Shown in pieces: positions 38,119-48,010 of a stretch of DNA of 64,000 nucleotides. Each line of letters opens with the position of its first letter. Position 1 is the stretch's first letter. The stretch covers positions 1 to 64,000 of the forward strand of contig NZ_JACHKT010000025.1 in NCBI RefSeq assembly GCF_014204325.1, in the 5' to 3' direction. The notes below the pieces were generated by a model. That model was not told the origin of the DNA. It made no database searches and saw nothing but the letters and a program-made list of their open reading frames with translations. A program made the translations under genes and the position numbers. This DNA is from Arcicella rosea (GTDB lineage Bacteria > Bacteroidota > Bacteroidia > Cytophagales > Spirosomataceae).

Positions 38119-39825
38119 GTGAAATTTGGGCTTACTTATTTAAAATTATTCAAATTGTTGAAAACTAAATTATCAAACAACTTTTTTGGGATTCTCCTCT
38201 CGATTACTCCAATCGCATTATATTTCTATTTTTTATCGAAATACGCTGTTAATATTCCTAAATGGGATGATCATGCTTTGAAAGCTTTCTTACTTGAATT
38301 TCATGATGGTAAAGGCATTTTTGCCAAAAGTCTTCCTTTTTTTAAGCAACACAACGAGCATAGAATTGCTTTTGACAGAATAATAACGCTATTAGTAAGT
38401 GAGGTTCATGGTCACATTGAGTACAGATGGTTGATGTGGATTGGGAACTTAACTTTAGTAGGAGTAATTGGCATTTTTTTTAAAATTTTCCAAAAGAATA
38501 AACTGTCATTCATCTCTTTTGTGCCGATTCCGTTTATTATTTTTCAACTTGAACTTTGGGAAAACACCTTTTGGGGAATGGCATCTCTTCAAAATTTCGG
38601 CATTTTGTTATTTGTATTTGCTTTAATATATTTCGTAAGTATAAATAATCAGCGTAGCTTTTTATGGTCGATATTTTTTGCTGTTCTGGCCACATACACA
38701 AGTGGAAATGGAATGCTTGCTTTTCCTGTTTGTGTGTGTATTTTGGCATTGCAAAAAAGGTGGAAGGATGTGACTATATTTACATTAACTGCTTTGGTTT
38801 TAATTATCCTATATTTCTATCATTTTCACTTTCCAGATAATGGTGTCAAAGAACTCCTTAGTAATAACATTCAAAAGCTTATTGTAGGTTTTTTCTGTTT
38901 TAATGGTGCTATAGCTGATTTATTTCCTCTTTCTTCTACTCGTCTTCAAATTACTGCTGTTTCAGGAATACTATTAACTTTTTTTGCATTTGGACTAAGT
39001 TTTTACTGGATTTTAAATAGCTCATTGTTTGCAAAAAAAGAAAAGACAAGCAGTACAGAATACTTTATTTTAGGCTGTTTTATGTTTTTAATAGCATCTT
39101 CAATAGTCGTTAGTGTAACTAGAATCAATCTAGGTGAAATGGGATTGTTGACCAGTAGATATAAAATTTATTCAGTGATGATGGTCGTTTGTATTCATAT
39201 TGGTTTATTGTTGAATCTTAAGCAAGACAAAGTAAAGATATTTATTTATTCTACGCTTTTGATAAGTATAGGGTTTAACATACTTGCTAATTTCACTTGT
39301 TTTGATGAAATGGTTAATCTTCGGAAACAGCTTCTAACTCTTTCAGCCAATTGGGATTTAGAGACTATACAGACTAACAATAAATCCCAGATTACCTTTT
39401 ATCAAAAACCATCAACGATTTTTGATAATATAAAATCCAAACTATCGAAGGATATAAAACAATTACCTGCTTGGGAGGGATATAAAAACCTGAAAATGGA
39501 GCATACAAACAATATTTCAATTCAAAACTCAAACTTTGAACGTACAGAAGATATAGATGATGGTGCTTATTTGATTATTCAATCTACTTCTAAAACCTTT
39601 CTAGTACCAGCTTTACAGCATTCATTTTCTGTAAGAAGTTTTTTGAAACATGGAAAGTACTGGGCTAAAGGGTTTGATATAGATATTGATAAAATTGAGT
39701 TGACAAAAGGGGTAAACCATTTGGGAATATGGATTCAGGAAGGTAAAAGTAGCCAGCAGTTCTATTTAAACGATTCATTAGTGATACAAAATTCCCCAGT
39801 TCGTGTAGTAAATAGTAACTGGTAA
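38119..39825 (+). CDS. Polytopic GT-C-like membrane protein with C-terminal soluble domain (paralogue A)
   Basis: The 568-residue protein has roughly ten membrane segments up to ~410 and a soluble tail of ~150 residues. Directly after TM1, in a predicted outer loop, is NIPKWDD (Asp50-Asp51), then FFKQHNEHRIAFDRI (~74-88). An acidic pair in the first external loop is the usual catalytic signature of GT-C glycosyltransferases that use lipid-linked donors. A 544-residue paralogue at 45106 shares these motifs, the FWGM, SGNG and TRIN segments and the tail (FLK.GHxW..GF, YLNDSLxI). I do not recognise a named family. The start is a GTG. The gene opens the surface-polysaccharide region. Confidence 0.7.
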   Translation: MKFGLTYLKLFKLLKTKLSNNFFGILLSITPIALYFYFLSKYAVNIPKWDDHALKAFLLEFHDGKGIFAKSLPFFKQHNEHRIAFDRIITLLVSEVHGHIEYRWLMWIGNLTLVGVIGIFFKIFQKNKLSFISFVPIPFIIFQLELWENTFWGMASLQNFGILLFVFALIYFVSINNQRSFLWSIFFAVLATYTSGNGMLAFPVCVCILALQKRWKDVTIFTLTALVLIILYFYHFHFPDNGVKELLSNNIQKLIVGFFCFNGAIADLFPLSSTRLQITAVSGILLTFFAFGLSFYWILNSSLFAKKEKTSSTEYFILGCFMFLIASSIVVSVTRINLGEMGLLTSRYKIYSVMMVVCIHIGLLLNLKQDKVKIFIYSTLLISIGFNILANFTCFDEMVNLRKQLLTLSANWDLETIQTNNKSQITFYQKPSTIFDNIKSKLSKDIKQLPAWEGYKNLKMEHTNNISIQNSNFERTEDIDDGAYLIIQSTSKTFLVPALQHSFSVRSFLKHGKYWAKGFDIDIDKIELTKGVNHLGIWIQEGKSSQQFYLNDSLVIQNSPVRVVNSNW

Positions 39826-39881
39826 TATTTAATTAATTTTGTTTTGAATATAATAAGTTTTCAAGCCTTTTTACTTTTGCC

Positions 39882-39913
39882 TTTGTGCTTAAGTATATTA
39901 TATGGTAATTTTG
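39882..39913 (+). promoter_or_regulatory. Full Bacteroidota-type promoter for rpe
   Basis: TTTG (39882-39885), a 20-nt spacer and TAATTTTG (39906-39913) match the TTTG-N19-21-TAnnTTTG consensus exactly. The start codon of rpe lies 109 bp downstream. Confidence 0.75.
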
Positions 39914-40022
39914 CAAGGATACTTTAAATGAGTATCAAGCCAAAAACAAAAATTAATTTAAAGAAAAAGACGGACGTTTGATTGAAATCTTTGAAAATAC
40001 ATCAACGTTTCGCTATTAATTC

Positions 40023-40679
40023 ATGAATAATATCCTTATTGCCCCTTCTTTGCTTGCAGCAGACTTCGCAAATCTTCAGAGAGATATTGAAATGGTAAAT
40101 GCCTCTGATGCTGATTGGTTTCATATTGATGTAATGGACGGTCACTTTGTGCCGAATATTTCTTTTGGAATGCCTGTAATTGAAGCCATTAATCGCCATG
40201 CTAAAAAACCACTGGATGTTCACTTAATGATTGAAAAACCTGAACGTTATTTAGCTGAATTCAAAAAGTTAGGAGCTACCAATATCACTGTTCATTACGA
40301 AGCTTGTACACATTTGCATCGTACACTTCAGCAAATCAAAGACTTAGGTTGTTTGGCAGGAGTTGTGTTAAATCCAGCTACGCCAGTTTCTGTTTTGGAA
40401 GAAATTTTACCAGATTGCGAAATGGTATTGTTGATGTCGGTGAATCCCGGTTATGGTGGACAAAAATTTATCGAATCTACTTATGATAAAGTTCGTAAAC
40501 TTCGTACTATGATTCAGGAAAAAGGATTGAATACTTTGATTGAAATTGATGGTGGAGTAAACCAAGAAACTGGACAGAAATTAGTAGATGCTGGTGCCGA
40601 TATTTTGATTGCAGGAAGCTATGTTTTTGGTGCGAAAGACCCAATTGAAACAATTGCAAATCTAAAAAAAATCAAATAA
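40023..40679 (+). CDS. rpe: Ribulose-phosphate 3-epimerase
   Basis: A 218-residue TIM-barrel enzyme interconverting ribulose-5-phosphate and xylulose-5-phosphate. The motifs IAPSLLAADFANL, HIDVMDGHFVPNISFG (metal and catalytic Asp), LDVHLMIEKPE, VNPGYGGQKF and EIDGGVN are all present. It has its own promoter and is a housekeeping gene placed between the first GT-C-like gene and the PD40-OmpA pair, perhaps by chance. Confidence 0.95.
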   Translation: MNNILIAPSLLAADFANLQRDIEMVNASDADWFHIDVMDGHFVPNISFGMPVIEAINRHAKKPLDVHLMIEKPERYLAEFKKLGATNITVHYEACTHLHRTLQQIKDLGCLAGVVLNPATPVSVLEEILPDCEMVLLMSVNPGYGGQKFIESTYDKVRKLRTMIQEKGLNTLIEIDGGVNQETGQKLVDAGADILIAGSYVFGAKDPIETIANLKKIK

Positions 40680-40780
40680 TACTTTGCTTTTTGTAGCAAA
40701 TTTTAGAAAGAATAATAAAAAAAGACAATTTTCGTTTAATTTTATCAGTAAAAACTAATCGCTTCATTAAACTATTGATA

Positions 40781-42796
40781 ATGAGAATATTCATTTTTTT
40801 ATTATTCTTTCTCATTTCCTACATTGCTACTGCACAAAAAACTTTTTGGGCTAGCAAGGTAGTTGCTTTTTCTTCTGAATATTATGACGCTAAAACAACC
40901 AAAGAGAATCGTGCTATTCAGGCATTAGGAAAACCAAGCAAATTACCGATGGCTGGTACTTCTGCTTGTGCTTGGCAACCGCTCACACAAGATAATCCTC
41001 AAGAAGAATTTTTAATTGTAAGTTTTGATACACTTATGTCAATTCAGCAAGTAGCCATTGCCGAAAATTATGGGCAAGGTTGTATTGTACGTGTTGAAGC
41101 TTTTGACGAACAAGATAATTTAAAATTGTTATGGACAAACAAAACTGCACCCAGTTTTGAAATGGGTAAAATGTTGAATTTAATCCTTCCAAAACCTACA
41201 TTATATAAAGTAAGAAGTATAAAATTAGTCCTAAACACTGCAAGAGTAAAAGGTTGGAATCAGATTGATGCCATCGGTATTTCGCAATCTACGACACCAA
41301 TCAGGGCTACTATAAATCTTGCCAAAAATCTTCCTCCTCAAGTTATCAAAGAAAACCTTGGTTCAAATATTAATTCTCCTTATCGTGAAATTGCTCCGGT
41401 GATTTCTCCAGATGGCAAAACTTTATATTTTACTCGTTGGGAGCATCCAGAAAACCTTGGAAAAGATAAAAATCAAGATGTTTGGTATTCAGAATTGCAA
41501 AAAGATAACAAATGGGGGATGGCTCGTTCTATGCCTGCACCTATAAACAATACCGAACACAATGCACTTTGTGCAATTTCTCCTGATGGTAAAACGATTT
41601 TATTAAATAATGTTTATCTGAAAGATGGAGGAATGTCAACTGGCGTTTCAATTGCTAAAAAGAGTGAAAAAGGTTGGAATTTTCCTGAAGCATTATCAAT
41701 CAAAAACTTTAAAAATAAATCTGAATTCTCTGAATATAGTTTTTCTGCGAATGGAAGAGTACTCATTCTGACTGGTCAGTTCAAAGAAACACAAGGTGGA
41801 AAAGATATTTACTTGTCTTTTTTACAAGCTGATGGAAAATGGTCAGAACCTATCAATGCTGGAAACACGATTAATACTGCCGACGATGAAAGTTCTCCGT
41901 TTTTGGCGGCAGATGGCACTACTTTATACTTTTCATCTTATGGTTTTAGTGGTTATGGGAGTAGTGATATTTTTGTGACTCGCCGTTTAGATGATACTTG
42001 GATGAAATGGTCGGAACCAGAAAACGTAGGTTCTAGCATTAATACTGCCGATTGGGATGGCTATTTCTCAATTTCAGCTTTAAGTGATTTTGCCTATTAT
42101 AGTTCCAGAGAAAATGCTATTGGACAAGAAGATATTTTCAAATTCAAAGTGCCAGAATCTATCAAACCAAATGTAGTAGTGCAGTTAACAGGTAATGTGT
42201 TTAATATGGTTACCAATAAACCGATTCAGGCAAAAATCAGCGTCCAATCAACTGTTAATAAAGCTGATACCGTTTGTGTAACTTTTGATCCAGAAACAGG
42301 TGATTATAAATTAATGCTTCCAGTACAAAAAACTTATACATTAACTGCTTCACAAAAAGGTTTTTTGACGTTTTCAGAACCGTTAGATTTATCAAAAGAA
42401 AATTCATTCAAAGAAATTAAGAAGAATATTTATTTAGTTCCGATTGAACCTGGACAGAGAATGACGCTAAATAGTGTGTTTTTTGAACAAAGTAAATATG
42501 ATATTCTGCCGAACTCATATCCAGAACTTGATAGAATTGTAGCAGTAATGAAAGAAAATGCTACCATGGAAATTATGTTGGAAGGACATACCGACAATCA
42601 AGGCGATTGGAATGCCAATTTAACGTTGTCAAAGCAAAGAGTAGAAGAAGTAAAAAAATATTTGGCAAGTAAAGGCGTTGACATGAAGCGAATTCAAACC
42701 CAAGGTTATGGTTCTATTAAGCCAGTTTCAAGTAATAATTCGGAAGAAAAAAGGAAACTAAATAGGAGAGTAGAGTTCTTAATCATTAAAAACTAA
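40781..42796 (+). CDS. PD40-OmpA outer-membrane protein (paralogue 1)
   Basis: About 671 residues. A signal peptide (MRIFIFLLFFLISYIATAQ) is followed by a ~150-residue domain (ASKVVAFSSEYY ... IDAIGIS) that resembles discoidin/galactose-binding domains. A propeller with PD40 repeats (ISPDGKTLYF, ISPDGKTILL, LAADGTTLYF) spans ~190-450, then a carboxypeptidase-regulatory-like domain (~460-550) and an OmpA domain with GHTDNQGDWNANLTLSKQR and LNRRVEFLI, which binds peptidoglycan. The start is the ATG at 40781; the frame opens at a TTG six bases earlier. A paralogue of the same architecture follows directly. The ligand is unknown; the N-domain suggests a glycan. Confidence 0.85.
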   Translation: MRIFIFLLFFLISYIATAQKTFWASKVVAFSSEYYDAKTTKENRAIQALGKPSKLPMAGTSACAWQPLTQDNPQEEFLIVSFDTLMSIQQVAIAENYGQGCIVRVEAFDEQDNLKLLWTNKTAPSFEMGKMLNLILPKPTLYKVRSIKLVLNTARVKGWNQIDAIGISQSTTPIRATINLAKNLPPQVIKENLGSNINSPYREIAPVISPDGKTLYFTRWEHPENLGKDKNQDVWYSELQKDNKWGMARSMPAPINNTEHNALCAISPDGKTILLNNVYLKDGGMSTGVSIAKKSEKGWNFPEALSIKNFKNKSEFSEYSFSANGRVLILTGQFKETQGGKDIYLSFLQADGKWSEPINAGNTINTADDESSPFLAADGTTLYFSSYGFSGYGSSDIFVTRRLDDTWMKWSEPENVGSSINTADWDGYFSISALSDFAYYSSRENAIGQEDIFKFKVPESIKPNVVVQLTGNVFNMVTNKPIQAKISVQSTVNKADTVCVTFDPETGDYKLMLPVQKTYTLTASQKGFLTFSEPLDLSKENSFKEIKKNIYLVPIEPGQRMTLNSVFFEQSKYDILPNSYPELDRIVAVMKENATMEIMLEGHTDNQGDWNANLTLSKQRVEEVKKYLASKGVDMKRIQTQGYGSIKPVSSNNSEEKRKLNRRVEFLIIKN

Positions 42797-42972
42797 TCTG
42801 CTTCATAGTAGTAAACAATGAAATCTTTTTTCGTTAGTATTTCTAATGGGAAAAGATTTTGTATTTTATTGAGGATTTAAAAGATTTTTTACAGACAAGT
42901 CGTTAGTATATCTATTTTATTTCTGCAAATTGGTATTGTTTTTGTTTTAGAAAAGGAATAAATAGCTTTTAA

Positions 42973-44994
42973 ATGAAAAGTAAATCATTAGCCATTCTTT
43001 TATTATTATATTCTTTTTCATTCAGAATTACAGCCCAACAAGTATTTTGGGCAAGCAAAGTATTGGAATTTTCTTCCGAAAACATCGTTCCTTTCCAATC
43101 ATCTGCAAACAAAGCCAATCAAATACTCGGCAAGCCCAATGTGCTACCTCAATTCGTAAGGAGTGGTTTAGCTTGGCAACCTGCTTTCAAAACATTAGAT
43201 AGTCAAGAGTTTATCAAAGTAAGTTTTGATACCACAATCGCCATTCAGCAAATAAGTATAGCCCAAAATTTTGGAGAAGCAACAATCGAAAAAGTCATAG
43301 CTTTTGATTCTTTGATACAAACTCATGTACTTTTTCAACAAATAGATTCTTTACAAGCTCCCGAAAAAGGAGAAATGTTCAATATAATACTGTCAGAAAA
43401 AACTTCTTTCAAGGTCTTTGGCATTGGCGTATTTATCAGTAAAAGAAAACATAATGAGCAAATTCAGTTGGATGCCATTGGTATTTCAACGCTTGAAAAT
43501 CCAGTTCAAATCAATATCAATGTTGCTAAAGATGCACCAATAGCAGTAATTCGAGAAAATCTTGGTAAAGGAGTAAATTCAAGACATCAGGAATTTGCCC
43601 CAGTGATTTCTAGCGATGGGAATACTTTATATTTTGCTAGAAACTATGTGAGTTTTTTTGGCAAAGAAAAAGATCAGGATGTTTGGTTAAGTAAATTGAA
43701 TGAAAGTAAAGAATGGACTAAAGCCAAAAATATTGGATTACCAATCAATACCAAAGATAAAAATGCTGTTTTTGCCATTTCTACAGATGGGACAGAAATG
43801 TTGTTGATGAATAAATACCATAAAAATGGGAGATTATCATCTGGTATTTCTCGTTCTTTCAAAAATGGAGGAAATTGGACTTTTCCCGAAGAAGTAAAAA
43901 TCGACAATTATTATAATCAAAGTCAGAATGCAGAGTTTACTTTATCGGTTGATGGAAACATCATGATTATGTCTATTCAACGGAAAAATACAGTTGGGAA
44001 AAGAGATTTATATGTTTCTTTCAAAAAAAGTAATAGTACTTGGACAGAACCCAAAAGTCTTGGAAACATAGTCAATAGCATTGAACATGAAATGACTCCC
44101 TTCTTAGCTGCAGATACTAAAACATTATATTTTTCTACTCGTGGTTTTCCTGGTTTTGGTGATAATGACGTTTTTAAAAGCCAGCGGTTAGATGATACTT
44201 GGACAAACTGGACAGAGCCTGAAAACCTAGGTGAAGCCATCAATACTCCTTATTGGGATGGATATTTTACTTTACCAGCTTCTGGCGAATTTGCTTATGT
44301 ATGTTCTTATAATGGTAATAATAAGGAGGACATTTATAAATTGACTTTACCTAAAAAAGCTCAGCCTGAACCTGTAGCAATTATTTCAGGAAATGTTTTG
44401 ACGAGTACTGATAAACAAACAATTGCTAGTACAATTATGATGATTCCAAGAAATGCTAGTTTAAAATCAGAAAAAAAGACGTATGAACCAGCAAATGGAA
44501 ATTTTAAATTCATTTTGCCTTTACATGAAACAGTAGATTTTGTGGCGGTAGCAAGAGGTTACTTAGGTATCAGTGAAACAATTGATTTGACAAATGTAAA
44601 AAGCTATCGAGAAATTAATATAAACTTGTACTTATTACCATTAGAAATTGGAAATAAAGGCATATTAAATAGTTTGACTTTTCAGCAAGGTGATGCCAAA
44701 TTACAGGCTTCTGCGATGAAAGATTTAGACAGAATCATTCAAGCGATGAATGAATTTCCTGATTTAGAAATTCTATTTGAAGGACATACTGATAATCAAG
44801 GAGATTTTCAATTAAACCTTCAATTATCAGAAGACAGAGTAAATGCTGTAAAAAAATACATTACTAGCAAAGGGATTACACCGAATAGAATCACTACAAA
44901 AGGCTGGGGACAAACTCGTCCATTAGCTAGTAACGCTACCGAAGAACGTCGTCGGTTGAATAGAAGAGTAGAATTTACAATCACTAAGAAATAG
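42973..44994 (+). CDS. PD40-OmpA outer-membrane protein (paralogue 2)
   Basis: A 673-residue paralogue of the preceding gene with the same four-part architecture: signal peptide (ending ITAQ), discoidin-like N-domain (WASKVLEFSSEN), PD40 propeller (ISSDGNTLYFAR, LAADTKTLYFSTRGF), carboxypeptidase-regulatory-like domain and OmpA peptidoglycan-binding domain (GHTDNQGDFQLNLQLSEDR, LNRRVEFTI). The propeller blades and the sequence RLDDTW/WTEPENLG are strongly shared, while the N-domain differs more. The tandem arrangement indicates duplication followed by divergence, perhaps for different ligands. Confidence 0.85.
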   Translation: MKSKSLAILLLLYSFSFRITAQQVFWASKVLEFSSENIVPFQSSANKANQILGKPNVLPQFVRSGLAWQPAFKTLDSQEFIKVSFDTTIAIQQISIAQNFGEATIEKVIAFDSLIQTHVLFQQIDSLQAPEKGEMFNIILSEKTSFKVFGIGVFISKRKHNEQIQLDAIGISTLENPVQININVAKDAPIAVIRENLGKGVNSRHQEFAPVISSDGNTLYFARNYVSFFGKEKDQDVWLSKLNESKEWTKAKNIGLPINTKDKNAVFAISTDGTEMLLMNKYHKNGRLSSGISRSFKNGGNWTFPEEVKIDNYYNQSQNAEFTLSVDGNIMIMSIQRKNTVGKRDLYVSFKKSNSTWTEPKSLGNIVNSIEHEMTPFLAADTKTLYFSTRGFPGFGDNDVFKSQRLDDTWTNWTEPENLGEAINTPYWDGYFTLPASGEFAYVCSYNGNNKEDIYKLTLPKKAQPEPVAIISGNVLTSTDKQTIASTIMMIPRNASLKSEKKTYEPANGNFKFILPLHETVDFVAVARGYLGISETIDLTNVKSYREININLYLLPLEIGNKGILNSLTFQQGDAKLQASAMKDLDRIIQAMNEFPDLEILFEGHTDNQGDFQLNLQLSEDRVNAVKKYITSKGITPNRITTKGWGQTRPLASNATEERRRLNRRVEFTITKK

Positions 44995-45105
44995 CCTATT
45001 TCTTTGGGTAAGGTTTAAAAAGGAGCTACTTTTGTAAGTAGTTGAATGAATAATTACATCTAAACTTTATTCATTTAGGAAGAACATCATATAATAATAC
45101 AGACT

Positions 45106-46740
45106 ATGATTTTTAAATATATTAGGAATTCCAATATATTTTGGGTTTTATCAGCCTTCACACCAGTTATCTTTTTTTTTAGCATTTTTAATGAGTACGC
45201 TATCAATATCCCCTTTTTAGACGATTTCACTTTTTACTCTACTATTTCCACTTTTTACGGAAAATCTGATTTTTGGACAAAAATTGCTTTGTTTTTTGCT
45301 CAACACAATGAACATAGAATTTTGTTAGACCGCATTGTCGCAATTATTATATATTTTTTTGAAGGGCATTTAGATTATCGCCTAATGATGCTAATTGGTA
45401 ATTTATTATTAGTTGGAATTGTAGTTGTTTACTTTGTTATATTCTTTACCCTTAAATTGAAATTCAAGTATTTTGTACCAATCCCATTTTTGGTTTTTCA
45501 TACTCAATTATTTGAAAATTCCTTTTGGGGAATGGCTGCAATACAAAATTATGGAGTGATTTTATTAGCTTATATTTTGTTTTATCTAATTAGTACTAAT
45601 AAGCGGCTACATTTTTATTTATCTTTTTTAGTTGCTTTTTTAGCAATTTATTCAAGTGGGAATGGAGTTTTGTGTTTGATTGTCACTTTGATTTTACTAC
45701 TTCTGCAAAATAGAATTAAATATTTTATTCTATTTAGTATCTATACTTTGATTTTGATTGGTGGATATTTTTATGAATATAATTCTCCTTCAACAAAAGA
45801 TTATTTAGATGGAATCGTAGTCAAAGATATAATATTTGGTCATTTTGTATTTATAGGATCAATTGCTGACATTTACAATAGTTCTCCACTTAGATATACA
45901 TTTACAGCTATTGTTGGTTTAACTTTATTTATTGGAGCTTTATTAATTATTTTTAGGTTAATCATTAAAAGCAAATTGTTTTCTTCTACGAAATCGTTGA
46001 ATAGCACTGAGATTTTTTTATTGGGAGGTGTTTTGTTTGTTTTTTTTACCAGCATCATAGTTGTAGTAACTAGAATTAATTACGGTATGAATTCATTATT
46101 AGTTAGTAGGTATAGATTGTATTCAATATTATTTTTTATTAATCTTTACTATTATTTATTATTATATCTTAATGCCAATGTAACTAACAAATTGTTCTAT
46201 CCACTATTGTTGATGGCTGTTTGTTATAATTTAATAAGTGATTTTCAAAGCTATAATGATGTAGTGAGTTTAAATAAAGCTCGTATATGTGGACTTGCAA
46301 ATGATATTATGGCAAAAAAGAATGATGGATTAGTTGGCAATATACTTGTGTATAAAAAACCTCCTTTATGGTTTGATCAATCACTAAGTACTTTTAATAA
46401 GCCAATAAACAAAGCTCCCATTTGGGAAAAAGATTTCAGTATACATAAATTTTCTGATTTTTTATATTCAATTGAAAATAAAACTGAAGATTTTACAAAA
46501 AAGAATTACAATGTGTATTTAATCATGCAATCAGACCAAAAAAAATATATTTTTCCAACAAATCAACGTAGAAATAGTTTGAAAACCTTTTTGAAAACTG
46601 GACATTTATGGACTAGAGGATTTATTGGTAATTTTACTAGACGCCAGATTGATGTTGGTAGTTACCAATTAGGCTTATTGATTAAAGAAGAATCTAAAGG
46701 ACAAACATATTATTTAAACGATTCATTGTTAATCAAGTAA
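45106..46740 (+). CDS. Polytopic GT-C-like membrane protein (paralogue B)
   Basis: The 544-residue protein is a paralogue of the product at 38119. It has about ten membrane segments and a soluble C-terminal domain. The outer-loop motifs are NIPFLDD (Asp39-Asp40) and FFAQHNEHRILLDRI (His67, Glu69, His70, Arg71). Also shared are FENSFWGMAAIQN, SSGNGVL, the VVTRINYG...SRYRLYS segment and the terminal YYLNDSLLIK. It ends exactly one base before the acyltransferase start, so the two are translationally coupled. The role is inferred to be transfer of a sugar from a lipid donor during surface-glycan assembly. No characterised homologue is known to me. Confidence 0.7.
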   Translation: MIFKYIRNSNIFWVLSAFTPVIFFFSIFNEYAINIPFLDDFTFYSTISTFYGKSDFWTKIALFFAQHNEHRILLDRIVAIIIYFFEGHLDYRLMMLIGNLLLVGIVVVYFVIFFTLKLKFKYFVPIPFLVFHTQLFENSFWGMAAIQNYGVILLAYILFYLISTNKRLHFYLSFLVAFLAIYSSGNGVLCLIVTLILLLLQNRIKYFILFSIYTLILIGGYFYEYNSPSTKDYLDGIVVKDIIFGHFVFIGSIADIYNSSPLRYTFTAIVGLTLFIGALLIIFRLIIKSKLFSSTKSLNSTEIFLLGGVLFVFFTSIIVVVTRINYGMNSLLVSRYRLYSILFFINLYYYLLLYLNANVTNKLFYPLLLMAVCYNLISDFQSYNDVVSLNKARICGLANDIMAKKNDGLVGNILVYKKPPLWFDQSLSTFNKPINKAPIWEKDFSIHKFSDFLYSIENKTEDFTKKNYNVYLIMQSDQKKYIFPTNQRRNSLKTFLKTGHLWTRGFIGNFTRRQIDVGSYQLGLLIKEESKGQTYYLNDSLLIK

Positions 46741-47865
46741 ATGGCTAATAAAATAACAAAAGAAACCTATTTTTCGCAATTAGATGGAGTACGCTTTTTA
46801 GCAGTAGCTTTAGTGCTAGTAGATCATTGGTTGGCTGAGCGAAACCCATTTCCTCTAGGACATCTTGGTGTAACAATGTTTTTTGTTTTGAGTGGATTTT
46901 TGATAACAAGAATTTTGATTCAAAGTAAACTAAAAGATGACAAGTTTGGTAGAAGTCATTGGTTTTCTGTAAAGCAGTTTATCATCCGTCGTAGCATAAG
47001 AATTTTTCCCATTTACTTCTTGTCGATTTTTGCTTTGTATTATTTTGATGTTCCCCCCGTTCGTGAAACTCTCGTTTGGTGCCTCACTTACAGTACTAAT
47101 TTGTACATTGCCATCAATCAGCATTGGATGGGAACAATCGACCACCTTTGGTCTCTAGCTGTTGAAGAACAGTATTATTTAGTTTTTCCTTATTTAATTC
47201 TTTTTCTTCCGACTCACAATTATCTGAAATTGTTATGGATAATGATAGCCATTTCAATTGGATTCAGACTTTACTTTTATTTTCATGGAAGTCCGTGGTT
47301 AATTCAATATGTATTGATGCCTACTGCACTTGATTGTTTTGGTTTGGGAGGTTTAATGGCTTATTATTTCACTTTTAAGAAGGATGAAGTATTCGCCCAA
47401 ATTGCAGATACTAAATGGCTAATCATAAGTTTCATCATTTACTGTATTTGTGTAGCTTTGATTATTTTTCAGCAAAAACAAACACAACAAGTTGATAATT
47501 TTGGAAAGCTAGTCGTAGAAAGATTTTTGGGTGCATTGTTCTGCTTTTTCCTAATTGCCAAAGCTGTTGCAGGATATTCTGGTTTTGTAAAATGGTTTTT
47601 TGAAAACTCGGTTTGTCAATATCTAGGACGTATAAGCTATGGAATTTATTTGTATCATAATTTTGTCTATAATTATTATCATACGCCACAGACAAGTATA
47701 GTGTTGAGAGGTCTTCATAAAATTCAAAGAATTATTCCATACTTCACCCTTAATTTAGGCTTTGAATTATTATACTTTCTAATGCTCACCGTAATTCTCG
47801 CAAGTTTGTCTTGGTATTGTGTAGAGAAGCCAATTAATCATTTGAAAAAATATTTTACTTATTAA
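46741..47865 (+). CDS. Acyltransferase-3 family membrane protein
   Basis: A 374-residue, about ten-TM inner-membrane protein. The opening QLDGVRFLAVALVLVDHW contains the catalytic-site His, followed by VTMFFVLSGFLITRIL and the loop RRSIRIFPIYFL, all typical of the acyltransferase-3 (OafA/NodX) family. These proteins O-acylate sugars of O-antigen, peptidoglycan or capsule. The start codon follows the stop of the GT-C-like gene without a gap, so the two are coupled and may act on the same glycan. Confidence 0.9.
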   Translation: MANKITKETYFSQLDGVRFLAVALVLVDHWLAERNPFPLGHLGVTMFFVLSGFLITRILIQSKLKDDKFGRSHWFSVKQFIIRRSIRIFPIYFLSIFALYYFDVPPVRETLVWCLTYSTNLYIAINQHWMGTIDHLWSLAVEEQYYLVFPYLILFLPTHNYLKLLWIMIAISIGFRLYFYFHGSPWLIQYVLMPTALDCFGLGGLMAYYFTFKKDEVFAQIADTKWLIISFIIYCICVALIIFQQKQTQQVDNFGKLVVERFLGALFCFFLIAKAVAGYSGFVKWFFENSVCQYLGRISYGIYLYHNFVYNYYHTPQTSIVLRGLHKIQRIIPYFTLNLGFELLYFLMLTVILASLSWYCVEKPINHLKKYFTY

Positions 47866-48010
47866 TTGATAAAAAATCATCAAAAATGGCTTATTAACAA
47901 TAAAGTATTAAACTAAAATCGGTTTTGTGCCTAGCTTTAGATATTTTTGTGGTTTGAAAGCTTAGCTTTGTTGATATACTTAGATAAGAGTTGTGTATTG
48001 TATGTCAAAG

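Noticed and set aside
40775-40780. TTG start of the first PD40-OmpA gene
   Set aside because: The ATG six bases later gives a clean signal peptide (MRIFIFLLFF).
38119-47865. Insertion of rpe as part of the polysaccharide system
   Set aside because: rpe is a pentose-phosphate housekeeping gene with its own promoter; no link to glycan synthesis is needed.
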